Shown here: positions 1 to 8,187 of the stretch, one piece after another
Layout: each line of letters opens with the position of its first letter
Numbering within the stretch: the stretch's first letter is position 1
DNA from: Acidovorax sp. KKS102
GTDB taxonomy: Bacteria; Pseudomonadota; Gammaproteobacteria; Burkholderiales; Burkholderiaceae_C
Direction of reading: 5' to 3'
NCBI RefSeq assembly: GCF_000302535.1
Contig: NC_018708.1
Location: 2,294,001 to 2,358,000 of the forward strand
Length of the DNA: 64,000 nt
Notes under the pieces: generated by a model
Told to the model about the DNA's origin: nothing
The model's database searches: none
The model's input: only the letters and a program-made list of their open reading frames with translations
Made by a program: the position numbers and the translations under genes

Positions 1-585
1 CAGGTCCTGCGCGTGCTGGGGCGTGGGGCGCCCGGCCATGAGGGCGGGGGCGGCCAGCACGATTCGGGGCACTTCGGCCAGACGCACCGCCACCACGCTG
101 GGGTCGTCCACGGCGCCGACCTGGATGGCGCAGTCGATGCCTTCGGCGATGAAGTTGGGGCGGCGGTCATGCAGCATCCATTCCACGTCCACCTCGGGGT
201 AGCGGCGCAGATAGGCCATCAGCGGGGCGATGAACTGGTCTTGTCCAAAGGCGTGCGGCGCCAGCACGCGCAGGGTGCCGCGCGGGGTGTCGGCCGTGCC
301 GCGCAGGTCGTCCTCCATGGCGCGCCAGTCTTCCAGCAGGGCCTTGGCGTGGGCAAAGCAGCGGTCACCGTCTTCCGTCAGCTTCATCACATGGGTGGAG
401 CGCTGCAGCAGCTTGACGCCCAGGCTGCGCTCCAGCGCCTGCAGGCGGCGGCTCACGGTGGGCTGGCTGGTGCCCAGTTGCTGGGCGGCGGCAGACAGGC
501 TGCCAGCCTCGACGATGCGGACAAAGGTCTGCATCAGCTCGATGCGGTCGGCGCCGGGTTGCAAGGCTGGCAGGGTGTTGGTCAT
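1..585 (-). CDS. LysR-family transcriptional regulator (C-terminus cut by window edge)
   Basis: The frame is open from an ATG at 585 to the window edge, giving 195 codons without a stop, so the 3' end lies outside. The N-terminus (about residues 14-75) is a typical LysR winged helix: it has ELMQTFVRIVEAGSLSAAA, then SQPTVSRRLQALE and a wing ending in LTEDG. The effector-binding domain follows from about residue 95 (GTLRVLAP). LysR regulators bind promoters and respond to a small co-inducer. The gene is divergent from an MFS transporter starting at 683, which is the usual arrangement for a local regulator, so control of that transporter is likely (inference). The ligand cannot be told from sequence. 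Confidence 0.9.
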   Translation of the reverse strand, partial: MTNTLPALQPGADRIELMQTFVRIVEAGSLSAAAQQLGTSQPTVSRRLQALERSLGVKLLQRSTHVMKLTEDGDRCFAHAKALLEDWRAMEDDLRGTADTPRGTLRVLAPHAFGQDQFIAPLMAYLRRYPEVDVEWMLHDRRPNFIAEGIDCAIQVGAVDDPSVVAVRLAEVPRIVLAAPALMAGRPTPQHAQDL

Positions 586-682
586 ACGCCAAGCGTATAA
601 CGAATCTGCAATTCAGCCTACTACCCAGCGCGGCGGCGGGCTAGAACAATCGCACCATTCCTTTTTAACCCATGGTGTTGTG

Positions 683-1918
683 ATGTCTTCCATTCAAAAC
701 GTGCATGCAAGCGGTGCAGCGGGGCTGGCCCCGGTGGCGCCGCCTGTAGAAAGCGCCGTAAGTGCGCCGCTGCTGTTGCTGCTGGCGACCACGGCGGGGC
801 TGAGCGTGGCGTCGCTGTACTACAGCCAGCCCATGCTGGGCGTGCTGGGGCCCGACATGCAGGCCGACAGCCGCGTGGTGGGGTTGGTGCCTACGCTCAC
901 GCAGCTGGGGTATGCGCTGGGCATCTTGCTGCTGGCGCCGCTGGGCGACCGGTTTGACCGGCGCCGCATCATCGTCATCAAGTCCATCGCGCTGATGCTG
1001 GCCCTGCTGCTGAGCGGCCTGGCGCCCGGCATGGGCGCGCTGCTGGCGGCCAGCCTGGCCGTGGGCCTGGCAGCCACGGTGGCGCAAGACGTGGTGCCCG
1101 CCGCCGCTACGCTGGCCCCGGCCGCGCAGCGTGGGCGCATGGTGGGCATCGTGATGACGGGGCTGCTGCTGGGCATTTTGCTGTCGCGCGTGGTCAGCGG
1201 CTTTGTGGCGCAGCAGTGGGGATGGCGCACGGTGTATGTGGCGGCGGCGGTGGCCATTGCGCTGCTGACGGTGGCGGTGTGGCGCGGGCTGCCGCGCTTT
1301 GCGCCCACCACGCAGATGGGCTATGGCGCGCTGATCGGCTCTATGGTGGCGCTGTGGCGCCAGCACGCGGCGCTGCGCCGTGCGGCCTGGGCGCAGGGGC
1401 TGCTGGCCGTGGGCTTCAGCGCGTTCTGGTCCACGCTGGCGGTGATGTTGCACAGCCAGTTCCACCTGGGCACGGCTGCGGCTGGCGCGTTTGGCCTGGC
1501 CGGGGCGGCGGGTGCACTGGCAGCCCCGCTGGCCGGGCGCCTGGCCGACAAGCGCGGGCCCGAGGTGGTGACGCGCTACGGCGCGGGGCTGGCGGCTGCT
1601 TCGTTTGCGGTGATGGCGCTGGCGCCCCTGCTGCCTGCGCAGGCCCAGCTGGGCTTGATTGTGGCCAGTGCCATCGGCTTTGACTTTGGCGTGCAGGCCA
1701 CGCTGGTGGCGCACCAGACCATCGTGTACGGCATCGACCCTGCGGCGCGCAGCCGGCTCAATGCGCTGCTGTTCACCGGCATGTTCATCGGCATGTCGGC
1801 CGGGGCGGCGCTGGGCAGCCTGGCGCTGGCGCAGTGGGGCTGGCTGGGGGTGGTGGGCTTGGCCACGGCGGGCTCGCTGGCGGCGCTGGCGGTGCGCATG
1901 GGGCGGCGCCGGGGCTGA
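683..1918 (+). CDS. MFS transporter
   Basis: A 411-residue inner-membrane protein with about 12 hydrophobic segments. The loop between segments 2 and 3 carries the MFS signature (PLGDRFDRRR), and a second copy in the C-terminal half reads AGRLADKRGPEVV. The start at 683 (MSSIQNVHA) is chosen because the first membrane segment begins about 30 residues later; the frame is open further upstream but there overlaps the divergent LysR gene. The family moves small solutes, often drugs or sugars, by proton antiport. The overall look is of a YgaY/NepI-like exporter, but the substrate is unknown. It is probably controlled by the adjacent LysR protein (inference from divergence). Confidence 0.88.
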   Translation: MSSIQNVHASGAAGLAPVAPPVESAVSAPLLLLLATTAGLSVASLYYSQPMLGVLGPDMQADSRVVGLVPTLTQLGYALGILLLAPLGDRFDRRRIIVIKSIALMLALLLSGLAPGMGALLAASLAVGLAATVAQDVVPAAATLAPAAQRGRMVGIVMTGLLLGILLSRVVSGFVAQQWGWRTVYVAAAVAIALLTVAVWRGLPRFAPTTQMGYGALIGSMVALWRQHAALRRAAWAQGLLAVGFSAFWSTLAVMLHSQFHLGTAAAGAFGLAGAAGALAAPLAGRLADKRGPEVVTRYGAGLAAASFAVMALAPLLPAQAQLGLIVASAIGFDFGVQATLVAHQTIVYGIDPAARSRLNALLFTGMFIGMSAGAALGSLALAQWGWLGVVGLATAGSLAALAVRMGRRRG

Positions 1919-1920
1919 TT

Positions 1921-1973
1921 TAGAACGAAATAGGGCGGTAGCGATAGTGAATCATGCGCTGGCAGCTATCAAA
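1921..1973 (-). repeat. Interspersed ~55-bp repeat, copy 1
   Basis: Read on the minus strand this matches other copies in the window, sharing a core GCGCATGATTCACT with the copy at 6069-6132 and the same flanking GATAGCTGC and TTC-AA ends. It lies between the MFS stop codon and a terminator. Related copies are at 6069, 19736, 27549, 28134 and 29923. I recall this repeat as widespread in Acidovorax-like genomes, but its function is not known to me. Confidence 0.65.
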
Positions 1974-2002
1974 AAAAGAGCGACCTTGAGGTCGCTCTTT
2001 TT
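1973..2002. terminator. Bidirectional rho-independent terminator
   Basis: A perfect 14-bp stem (AAAAAGAGCGACCT and its complement) with a 2-nt centre, flanked by A and T runs on either side. It sits between the convergent MFS gene (ends 1918) and the minus-strand molybdopterin-domain gene (ends 2066), so it can stop transcription from both sides. Confidence 0.85.
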
Positions 2003-2065
2003 GTTGGGTGGCGGGTTTTGCCGTGCTGGTGCTCAGCCGCTCCTTGGCGTTGGGCCTGGATGGGC

Positions 2066-2668
2066 TCAGGCCTTTTTCACCTCAATGTGGTACAGCCCCC
2101 AGGGGCACAGGCCAAAGCGTTCCTTCACGGGCTTGTCCTTGAAGGCGGGCAGCACGTCGGCGTCGTACACGGCCCACTGGGGGCCCAGGCCGCCCAGGGC
2201 CATGGGCTGGCCGTCGATGTGGGTGGCGACGATCATGCGGTAGGCCTGCACGTCGGCCATGCTGATGTTGACGTTGTAGCCGTCCACCGCGCGCAGGCCC
2301 AGTTGCACGGGGCTGCCAGCGGCCACGCCGGCGGCAGCCAGCACGGTGGTGAGCAGGGGGCCCTTGAGCGTGTGGGGCTTGCTGTCGTATTCGAGCGTGG
2401 GCTTGATGGTGACGGCGGGCATGCGCGCCAGGGCGGCGGCGTCCAGCGCGAAGGCCTTGTCAAACTGGATGCCGTGTTTGCCCATCATCTGGTCGATGGT
2501 GGCATCGAGCGCGCCGCGGTTGGACTGGGTGATGGCGCCGCTGATGGTGAGCAGCGTGGGGCCGCTGGGGGCCTTGGCTCGCGTGGCGGCGTGGCTGTTG
2601 CCCGTGGCGGTCCACAGGCCTGCCAGGCCCATGCCGGCGGCGACGAAGTTGCGCTTGTTCATGCTCAT
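2066..2668 (-). CDS. Exported molybdopterin-dependent oxidoreductase-like domain protein
   Basis: A 200-residue protein with an N-terminal export signal (MNKRNF, then a hydrophobic stretch ending in SHAA, about residues 1-28; only one arginine, so Sec-type rather than clear Tat). The rest resembles the short stand-alone form of the oxidoreductase molybdopterin-binding (sulfite-oxidase-like) domain: LTISGAI, a central GPLLTTVLAAAGV, then RAVDGYNVNI and DGQPM. It lacks an obvious cofactor-ligating cysteine in the expected place; the only cysteine in the mature part is near the C-terminus (LCPWG). The start at 2668 is supported by AAGGAG 8 nt upstream. Family assignment is by pattern and the function is unproven. 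Confidence 0.7.
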   Translation of the reverse strand: MSMNKRNFVAAGMGLAGLWTATGNSHAATRAKAPSGPTLLTISGAITQSNRGALDATIDQMMGKHGIQFDKAFALDAAALARMPAVTIKPTLEYDSKPHTLKGPLLTTVLAAAGVAAGSPVQLGLRAVDGYNVNISMADVQAYRMIVATHIDGQPMALGGLGPQWAVYDADVLPAFKDKPVKERFGLCPWGLYHIEVKKA

Positions 2669-2736
2669 GGGTGGGTGCTCCTTGGTGGAAATCAGGGACC
2701 GATGGTAAGTGCTGGAGCCGCGCTTGCCACGCAATA

Positions 2737-2850
2737 AGAGCGGCTAACAAAACTCTTCTGGCGTCGTTGCTGTGTCTTGTCGTACTGCTCGTACTGCCTG
2801 CGACACAGCGCCTAGCCAGAACCGCTTCGCTGAGTTTTGTAAGCCGCTCT
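2737..2850. repeat. 114-bp imperfect inverted-repeat element
   Basis: The ends are near-perfect inverted 19-mers (AGAGCGGCTAACAAAACTC at left, with one mismatch in its partner at right). Inside, the arms continue to match imperfectly (TTCTGGC, GCTGTGTC and GTACTG on both arms), so the whole element can fold into a long hairpin. It occupies most of the space between the minus-strand gene at 2066-2668 and the MFS gene starting at 2964. It has the form of a REP/MITE-like mobile hairpin; no coding capacity is seen. Confidence 0.7.
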
Positions 2851-2963
2851 GAATCGCAACAGGCTCGCAACAGGCGGTGTGCAGCGCGCCCAACCTTCAG
2901 CCTCCAGGGTGCTTGCCTTGTGGTGACAGCGGCCCGACGCCAGCCGCACCACAATCGGGTCAT

Positions 2964-4172
2964 ATGACCTCTTCTTCGACGATGCTGCGGGTGATCAGCC
3001 TGGCAGCCTTTTGCAGCATGGCTTCCATGCGTGTCTGCGACCCGATGCTGGTGTCTCTGGCACGCGAGTTTTCTGTCACCACGGGCGATGCGTCGGCCGT
3101 CATTGCGGCGTTTGCCGTGTCTTACGGCGTGCTGCAGTTGTTCTATGGCCCGCTGGGCGACCGGCTGGGCAAGGTGCGCGTGGTGATTGGCGCCACGTTT
3201 GCCTGCGCGCTGTTCAGTGGCGTGACGGCGCTGGCGCCCACGCTGCCGGTGCTGGTGGCGGCGCGTGCGGCCATGGGGGCGTCGGCGGCGGGCATCATCC
3301 CGCTGTCGATGGCGTGGATTGGTGACAACGTGCCGTACGAACTGCGGCAGGAGACCCTGGCGCAGCTGATGGTGGCCACGGTGTCGGGGATGATGGCCGG
3401 GCAGTGGTTTGGCGGCTTTGCGGTGGAGGCGCTGGGCTGGCGGGCGGCGTTTGTGGTGCTGTCGCTGCTGTTTTTGACGGCTGCCAGCCTGCTGTGGCGG
3501 CAGTCCCGCGCCATGGCTGCCGGCACGCCCGCGCCTGTGGCTGGCAGTGCGGTGCCACCCGCGTTTTCGCTGTCGGCGTACCTGGCCAACACGGCCGCGC
3601 TGCTGCGCATGCCCCGGGTGCGCTGGGTGTTGACCGTGGTGGCGGTGGAGGGTGCGCTGGCCTTTGGCACGCTGGCTTTTGTGCCCGCACGCATGGTGGA
3701 CGGGTTTGGGCTGTCGGCCTCGGCCGCCGGTGGGGTGATGGTGCTGTATGGCGTGGGCGGGCTCATCTACAGCCTGTTGGCACGCCGCTGGCTGGCGCTG
3801 CTGGGCGAGCGGGGCCTGGCGCTGGTGGGTGCATCGCTGATCGCCGCCGGCCTGTTGCTGCTGGCCTGGGGGCCGGTGGCGGCCTGGGGTGTGCTGGGCT
3901 GCTTCTTTGCCGGGGTGGGGTTCTACATGCTGCACAACACGCTGCAGGTGCAGGCCACGCAGATGGCGCCCGAGGCGCGGGGCACGGCCGTCACGCTGTT
4001 TGCGTGTCTGCTGTTTTTGGGGCAGTCGCTGGGGGTGCTGCTGGTGGCGGCCAGTGTGGACCGGGGCTGGATTGCGCCCGTGTTCTCTGTGGCGGCGCTG
4101 GGAGTGCTGGTGCTGGGCGCGCTGGTGTCGCGCAAGGTGAATGGTCGGGTGGCGGTGCCCGCGGGAGCGTAG
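2964..4172 (+). CDS. MFS transporter
   Basis: A 402-residue protein with about 12 predicted membrane segments. The MFS loop 2-3 signature is seen as YGPLGDRLGKVRVVIG. A flexible cytoplasmic linker (AAGTPAPVAGSAVPPAF) separates the two six-helix halves. The ATG at 2964 is preferred because upstream codons encode no membrane or conserved sequence and run into the hairpin element. Such proteins are proton-driven transporters of the inner membrane, and the N-terminal half looks like a sugar or drug exporter of the AraJ/Bcr type. No neighbour suggests a substrate, and the gene appears to be transcribed alone. Confidence 0.85.
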   Translation: MTSSSTMLRVISLAAFCSMASMRVCDPMLVSLAREFSVTTGDASAVIAAFAVSYGVLQLFYGPLGDRLGKVRVVIGATFACALFSGVTALAPTLPVLVAARAAMGASAAGIIPLSMAWIGDNVPYELRQETLAQLMVATVSGMMAGQWFGGFAVEALGWRAAFVVLSLLFLTAASLLWRQSRAMAAGTPAPVAGSAVPPAFSLSAYLANTAALLRMPRVRWVLTVVAVEGALAFGTLAFVPARMVDGFGLSASAAGGVMVLYGVGGLIYSLLARRWLALLGERGLALVGASLIAAGLLLLAWGPVAAWGVLGCFFAGVGFYMLHNTLQVQATQMAPEARGTAVTLFACLLFLGQSLGVLLVAASVDRGWIAPVFSVAALGVLVLGALVSRKVNGRVAVPAGA

Positions 4173-4225
4173 TCTGGAGTCGGCCGCACCGTGCAAATAA
4201 CTTTGATGTCTTATTACTTTATTTT

Positions 4226-4255
4226 TTGATAGTTTGATTCTTTATGGCGCAATAG
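4226..4255 (+). promoter_or_regulatory. Possible metNI promoter
   Basis: An unusually AT-rich tract for this genome (4197-4262) lies just upstream of metN. It contains TTGATA at 4226-4231 and CAATAG at 4250-4255, separated by 18 bp. The composition and place fit a promoter; the exact boxes are a guess. Confidence 0.35.
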
Positions 4256-4327
4256 TACATTCCCTGATCTTTGTGTCTTTTGGGGCCGAACCCGCGCCGC
4301 CCGGCGTGTGGCGGCCCTTTGTGTTTC

Positions 4328-5374
4328 ATGATCGAACTACGGGGTATCACCCAAACCTACCAGGGCTCACAAGGCCCGGTCGAGGCGCTCAAAGGCATCG
4401 ACCTCACCATCCAGCCGGGCGAAGTGTTCGGCATCATCGGCAAGAGCGGCGCGGGCAAAAGCTCGCTGGTGCGGGTCATCAACCTGCTCAACCGGCCCAC
4501 CACGGGCCAGGTCATCGTGGGCGGGCAGGACCTGACCCAGCTGAACGACGCACAACTGCGCGAGGCGCGCCGCGAGATCGGCATGGTCTTCCAGCACTTC
4601 AACCTGCTGTCGTCACGCACGGTGTTTGACAACGCCGCGCTGCCGCTGGAGCTGGCGGGCATGGACAAGGCCGCCATCCGCGAGCGTGTGAACCCGCTGC
4701 TGGAGCTGGTGGGGCTGGCCCATTTGGCCGACCGCTACCCGGCGCAGATCAGCGGCGGGCAGAAGCAGCGCGTGGGCATTGCGCGCGCGCTGGCCAGCCG
4801 CCCCAAGGTGCTGCTGAGCGACGAAGCCACCTCGGCGCTGGACCCGGAAACCACGCGCTCCATCCTCGACCTGCTGCGCCAGGTCAACCGCGAGCTGGGC
4901 CTGACGGTGGTGCTGATCACGCACCAGATGCAGGTTATCAAGCAGGTGGCCGACCGGGTGGCCGTGATCGAAGCCGGTCGCATCGTGGAGCAGGGCCGGG
5001 TGCTGGACGTGTTTACCCGCCCGCAGCAGGCCATCACCAAGAGCCTGATCGACGAAATCTTGCCGCAAGAGCTGCCCGCCAGCGTGCTGGACCATGTGCG
5101 CAAGCTCGCAGGCCAGCTGGGTGCCGGGCGAACGGGCCAGCTGCTGCGCCTGTCGTACGCCGGGGACAGCGCCTACCAGCCCATCCTGTCGCAGCTGATC
5201 CGCCAGTTTGGCGTGGACATGAGCATCCTGCACGGGCAGGTGGATGAGATCCAGGACGAGACCTTTGGCTCGCTGGCCGTGTACGCCAGTGGCGAGGCCG
5301 AGAGCGTGCGGGGCGCCGTGGCGCACCTGCGCGCGGGCGGGGTCGAGGTGGAAGAAGTGGCCGTGGCCGGTTAA
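4328..5374 (+). CDS. metN: Methionine ABC transporter ATP-binding protein MetN
   Basis: A 348-residue ATPase of the D/L-methionine importer. Walker A is at about residues 38-46 (GKSGAGKSS), the ABC signature is [15 protein letters not shown], Walker B is [14 protein letters not shown], and the switch histidine is in LITHQMQ. The C-terminal ~80 residues form the NIL regulatory domain typical of MetN ([18 protein letters not shown] onward), which in E. coli binds methionine and inhibits transport. The ATG at 4328 matches the normal family start (MIELRGI). It is followed 15 nt later by metI in the same operon. No metQ gene follows, so the lipoprotein receptor must be encoded elsewhere. Confidence 0.95.
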   Translation: MIELRGITQTYQGSQGPVEALKGIDLTIQPGEVFGIIGKSGAGKSSLVRVINLLNRPTTGQVIVGGQDLTQLNDAQLREARREIGMVFQHFNLLSSRTVFDNAALPLELAGMDKAAIRERVNPLLELVGLAHLADRYPAQISGGQKQRVGIARALASRPKVLLSDEATSALDPETTRSILDLLRQVNRELGLTVVLITHQMQVIKQVADRVAVIEAGRIVEQGRVLDVFTRPQQAITKSLIDEILPQELPASVLDHVRKLAGQLGAGRTGQLLRLSYAGDSAYQPILSQLIRQFGVDMSILHGQVDEIQDETFGSLAVYASGEAESVRGAVAHLRAGGVEVEEVAVAG

Positions 5375-5389
5375 GAGGGAGCACACATC

Positions 5390-6055
5390 ATGTTCAACAA
5401 CTTCACGCCAGCCATGCTGGATCTGTTTGCCTCGTCGCTGTGGGAGACGCTCATCATGGTCGGCATCTCCGGCCTGGTGGGGGGCTTGCTGGGGGTACCG
5501 CTGGGCGTGTTCCTGCGCCTGACCGATGACGGCGGGGTGCTGGAGAACGGCCCCGTCAACAAGCTGGTGGGCTGGCTGGTGAACGCCGTACGCTCCACGC
5601 CTTTCATCATCCTGCTGGTGGCCATCATCCCGTTCACGCGGTTCATCACCGGCTCGTCCATCGGCACCGCCGCCGCCGTGGTGCCGCTGACCATTGCCGC
5701 CGCCCCGTTTGTGGCCCGCCTGGTCGAGGCCGCGCTGCGCGAGGTGGACCACGGCCTGGTCGAAGCCGCCCAGGCCATGGGCGCCACCACCAGCCAGATC
5801 GTGTGGAAGGTGCTGCTGCCCGAGGCGCTGCCCGGCATTGTGGCGGGCCTGACCATCACGTTCGTGAGCCTGACCGGCTACTCGGCCATGGCCGGCGCCA
5901 TTGGCGGCGGCGGCCTGGGTGACCTGGGCATCCGCTACGGCTACCAGCGCTTTCTGCCCGAGATCATGCTGGCCGTGGTGCTGGTGCTGATCTTCTTTGT
6001 GCAGGCCGTGCAAAGCCTGGGTGACTGGGCCGTGCGCAAGCTGAGTCACCGTTGA
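5390..6055 (+). CDS. metI: Methionine ABC transporter permease MetI
   Basis: A 221-residue inner-membrane permease with five or six membrane segments and the EAA loop that contacts MetN (EAAQAMGATTSQIVWKVLLP). Length and motifs match the MetI family. The start is supported by GAGGGAG upstream of 5390. With MetN it forms the MetN2I2 importer, driven by ATP hydrolysis and fed by a MetQ receptor not present in this window. It is the last gene of the operon; an interspersed repeat follows the stop codon. Confidence 0.95.
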   Translation: MFNNFTPAMLDLFASSLWETLIMVGISGLVGGLLGVPLGVFLRLTDDGGVLENGPVNKLVGWLVNAVRSTPFIILLVAIIPFTRFITGSSIGTAAAVVPLTIAAAPFVARLVEAALREVDHGLVEAAQAMGATTSQIVWKVLLPEALPGIVAGLTITFVSLTGYSAMAGAIGGGGLGDLGIRYGYQRFLPEIMLAVVLVLIFFVQAVQSLGDWAVRKLSHR

Positions 6056-6068
6056 TCGGTGGATAATT

Positions 6069-6132
6069 TGCTATTGAATCAATAGCAGCTTGCGCATGAT
6101 TCACTGGCGCTTGCGGCCTGTTTGGCTTCAAA
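6069..6132 (+). repeat. Interspersed ~55-bp repeat, copy 2
   Basis: It begins with a short palindrome (TGCTATTGAATCAATAGCA) and continues AGCTTGCGCATGATTCACT and GGCGCTTGCGGCC, ending near TTTGGCTTCAAA. The same order of blocks is found in the other five copies. It lies in the intergenic space after metI. Confidence 0.65.
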
Positions 6133-6213
6133 CCCACGCGGGAAGGCGCCGCGTGGGCCGCTGCGCTGGTCCCGGGCCCCTCGCACCCTGTGGGAGAGGT
6201 GCAGAAGCCAACC

Positions 6214-6993
6214 TCAGCCCGGCACCCGGTAGTGGTAGCCGTAGGCCGTCTTGAACCCCATCGATTCATACAGCCGCAGCGCCGGCGTGTTCTGCGCCCG
6301 CACCTGCAGGTAGGCGCTGGTCGCCCCGGCCTCGGCGCCCCAGTGCAGCAGGGCCTGCACCAGCGCGCGTCCGCGCCCGCCGCCCCGGTGTTCGGGCGCC
6401 ACGGCCAGGTCGTACAGGCCCACGGCTCCGCGCTCCAGCACCGCCAGGCCAAAGCCCACGGCATGGCCCTGGGCGTCGTGTTGCAGCGCATAACCCACCG
6501 GGTGGGCAATGGCGTCGAGGATGCTGCGGTGCAGGTTGCGGTGGTGCGGCGCCACGCCGTTGGCCGCCGCAAAACCTTCCAGCCACGCAGGCGATGGCGA
6601 GGTGCTGACCATCGTGGTGCCATCGGGCCGGGGCACCGCGCCCAGCGCCAGCGGCCGGTGCAGGACCAGCGAGGGGTCAAAGTGCTGGTAGCCCGCGTCC
6701 GCCAGCTCCTGGTCGGCCTCGGCCGGGGCCAGGGGGGAGATGCGGAACACGGCGGGCAAGCCATGCCGCGCATACAGCGCCGCCGCCGCCTCGCGTACAC
6801 CGTCAAACGGCGCGCCGGGCACCAGCGCGTTGACCGAATTGGCACGCTTGGTGTACCCGCCCGACAGCCGGAACACCCAGCCCCGGTGAAATACCGTCTG
6901 GTGCGCGGGCCAGGCGTTGAAGGCGCGCTCTTCCAGCGCGCGGACGAGGGCAGCGGGTACGGTGTTGGCGATGGGGGCGGCGGTGTCGGTCAT
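6214..6993 (-). CDS. GNAT-family N-acetyltransferase
   Basis: A 259-residue cytoplasmic protein. The C-terminal ~120 residues carry the GNAT core: VGLYDLAVAPEHRGGGRGRAL (strand 4 and the acetyl-CoA pyrophosphate loop), then AYLQVRAQNTPALRLYESMGF. The N-terminal half (WVFRLSGGYTKRANSVNAL) resembles the degenerate first domain of two-domain GNATs. The ATG at 6993 is preferred; an in-frame ATG at 7023 would add ten residues, but its AGGTGA touches the start codon. Substrate unknown. The protein-coding neighbours are unrelated and the gene is probably monocistronic. Confidence 0.85.
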   Translation of the reverse strand: MTDTAAPIANTVPAALVRALEERAFNAWPAHQTVFHRGWVFRLSGGYTKRANSVNALVPGAPFDGVREAAAALYARHGLPAVFRISPLAPAEADQELADAGYQHFDPSLVLHRPLALGAVPRPDGTTMVSTSPSPAWLEGFAAANGVAPHHRNLHRSILDAIAHPVGYALQHDAQGHAVGFGLAVLERGAVGLYDLAVAPEHRGGGRGRALVQALLHWGAEAGATSAYLQVRAQNTPALRLYESMGFKTAYGYHYRVPG

Positions 6994-7079
6994 CGTGGGT
7001 TTATACCAACCCACCTTGGCCATTCACCTCGCCAGCCACCCTTTGCGACCACCCTTCGCAACCCCTCTTTGCCACTGGG

Positions 7080-8114
7080 TCAGTCGGTCGTGATCTTGTT
7101 GTCGGCCACCAGCTTGGCAAAACGTGCGGTGTCGGCCGCAATCTGCTCGGCCATCTGCGCGGGGGTGTTGCCGATGGGTTCGGCGCCAATGTCTTGCATG
7201 CGCTTTTGAAAGTCCGGCGACTGGATGACCTTGACCATTTCGGTATTCAGCCGCGCCACCACATCGGCGGGCGTGCGGGCGGGGGCCAGCACACCAAACC
7301 AGGTGCCGATGTCAAAGCCCGCAAAGCCGCTTTCTTGCAGCGTGGGCACGTCGGGCAGGGTGGACGAGCGCTTGGCCGTGGTCACCGCCAGGGCGCGCAG
7401 CTTGCCCGCCTTGATGTGCGGCAGCACGGGGGTGACGGTGTCGAACGACATCGACACCTGCCCGCCCAGCAGGTCGGTGGTGAGCGGGCCGCTGCCTTTG
7501 TAGGGCACATGCAGCAGGGGCTGGCCGATGGACGTGGCGAACTGCGTGCCGATCAGGTGCTGCGCCGTGCCCGCGCCGTTGGAGCCGTAGGAGAACTTGT
7601 TGGGCGTGGCCTTGATCAGCGCCACCAGCTCCTTCACGTCCTTGGCGGGCGTGGCCGCACTCACGGCCAGCACGTTGGGCACCAGCGCCACGGTGGTGAT
7701 GGGTGCAAAACTCTTTTGAAAGTCGTAGTTGAGCTTTTTGTACACGCTCGTTGCAATGGTGTGGTGCACCGCGCCCATCAGCAGCGTGTAGCCGTCGGCA
7801 GGGGCCTTGGCCACGTAGTCGGCCCCGATGGTGGCGCCCGCGCCGCCCCGGTTTTCCACGATCACGGGCTGGCCCAGGGCCGTGCCCAGTTTTTCGCCCA
7901 GCGCACGGGCCAGCACATCGGTAGTGCCGCCGGCCGCAAAGGGCACAACGATGGTGACGGGCTTGGCCGGCCAGGCCTGCGCGCGCGCCGGTGCGCTGGG
8001 CAGGGCACAGGCAGCGGTAGCCAGGGCGACCAGTGCCAGCAGATGGTGGCGGCGTGTGGATGGCGCTGTGGGCGGCGTTGACGGTGGGTGGTGCGGGGTT
8101 GCAAGGCGTGTCAT
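7080..8114 (-). CDS. Bug/TctC-family periplasmic solute-binding protein
   Basis: A 344-residue protein with a signal peptide (about residues 20-45, ending in APARAQA) followed by the classic Bug start WPAKPVTIVVPFAAGGTTD. Other family marks are GGAGATIGADYVAKAPADGYT and GTAQHLIG. Bug proteins capture organic acids in the periplasm, alone or with TctAB permeases. Translation start 8114 has GGAG six nt upstream. It is downstream of ttuC and ttuD on the same strand (74 nt after ttuD), so its ligand is probably tartrate, glycerate or a related hydroxy acid (inference from context). No TctA or TctB gene is nearby. Confidence 0.9.
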   Translation of the reverse strand: MTRLATPHHPPSTPPTAPSTRRHHLLALVALATAACALPSAPARAQAWPAKPVTIVVPFAAGGTTDVLARALGEKLGTALGQPVIVENRGGAGATIGADYVAKAPADGYTLLMGAVHHTIATSVYKKLNYDFQKSFAPITTVALVPNVLAVSAATPAKDVKELVALIKATPNKFSYGSNGAGTAQHLIGTQFATSIGQPLLHVPYKGSGPLTTDLLGGQVSMSFDTVTPVLPHIKAGKLRALAVTTAKRSSTLPDVPTLQESGFAGFDIGTWFGVLAPARTPADVVARLNTEMVKVIQSPDFQKRMQDIGAEPIGNTPAQMAEQIAADTARFAKLVADNKITTD

Positions 8115-8187
8115 GGTTGTCTCCGTGGGGCTGTGGTTTTGGTGGTTCTTTGGGTTGCAGGGCTGCTGGGGACGCGGGCGCAGGGCG

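Noticed and set aside
2460..4196. Very long open frame antisense to the second MFS gene
   Set aside because: Its product is His/Arg/Gln-rich low-complexity sequence, as expected from the codon bias of a high-GC gene read backwards.
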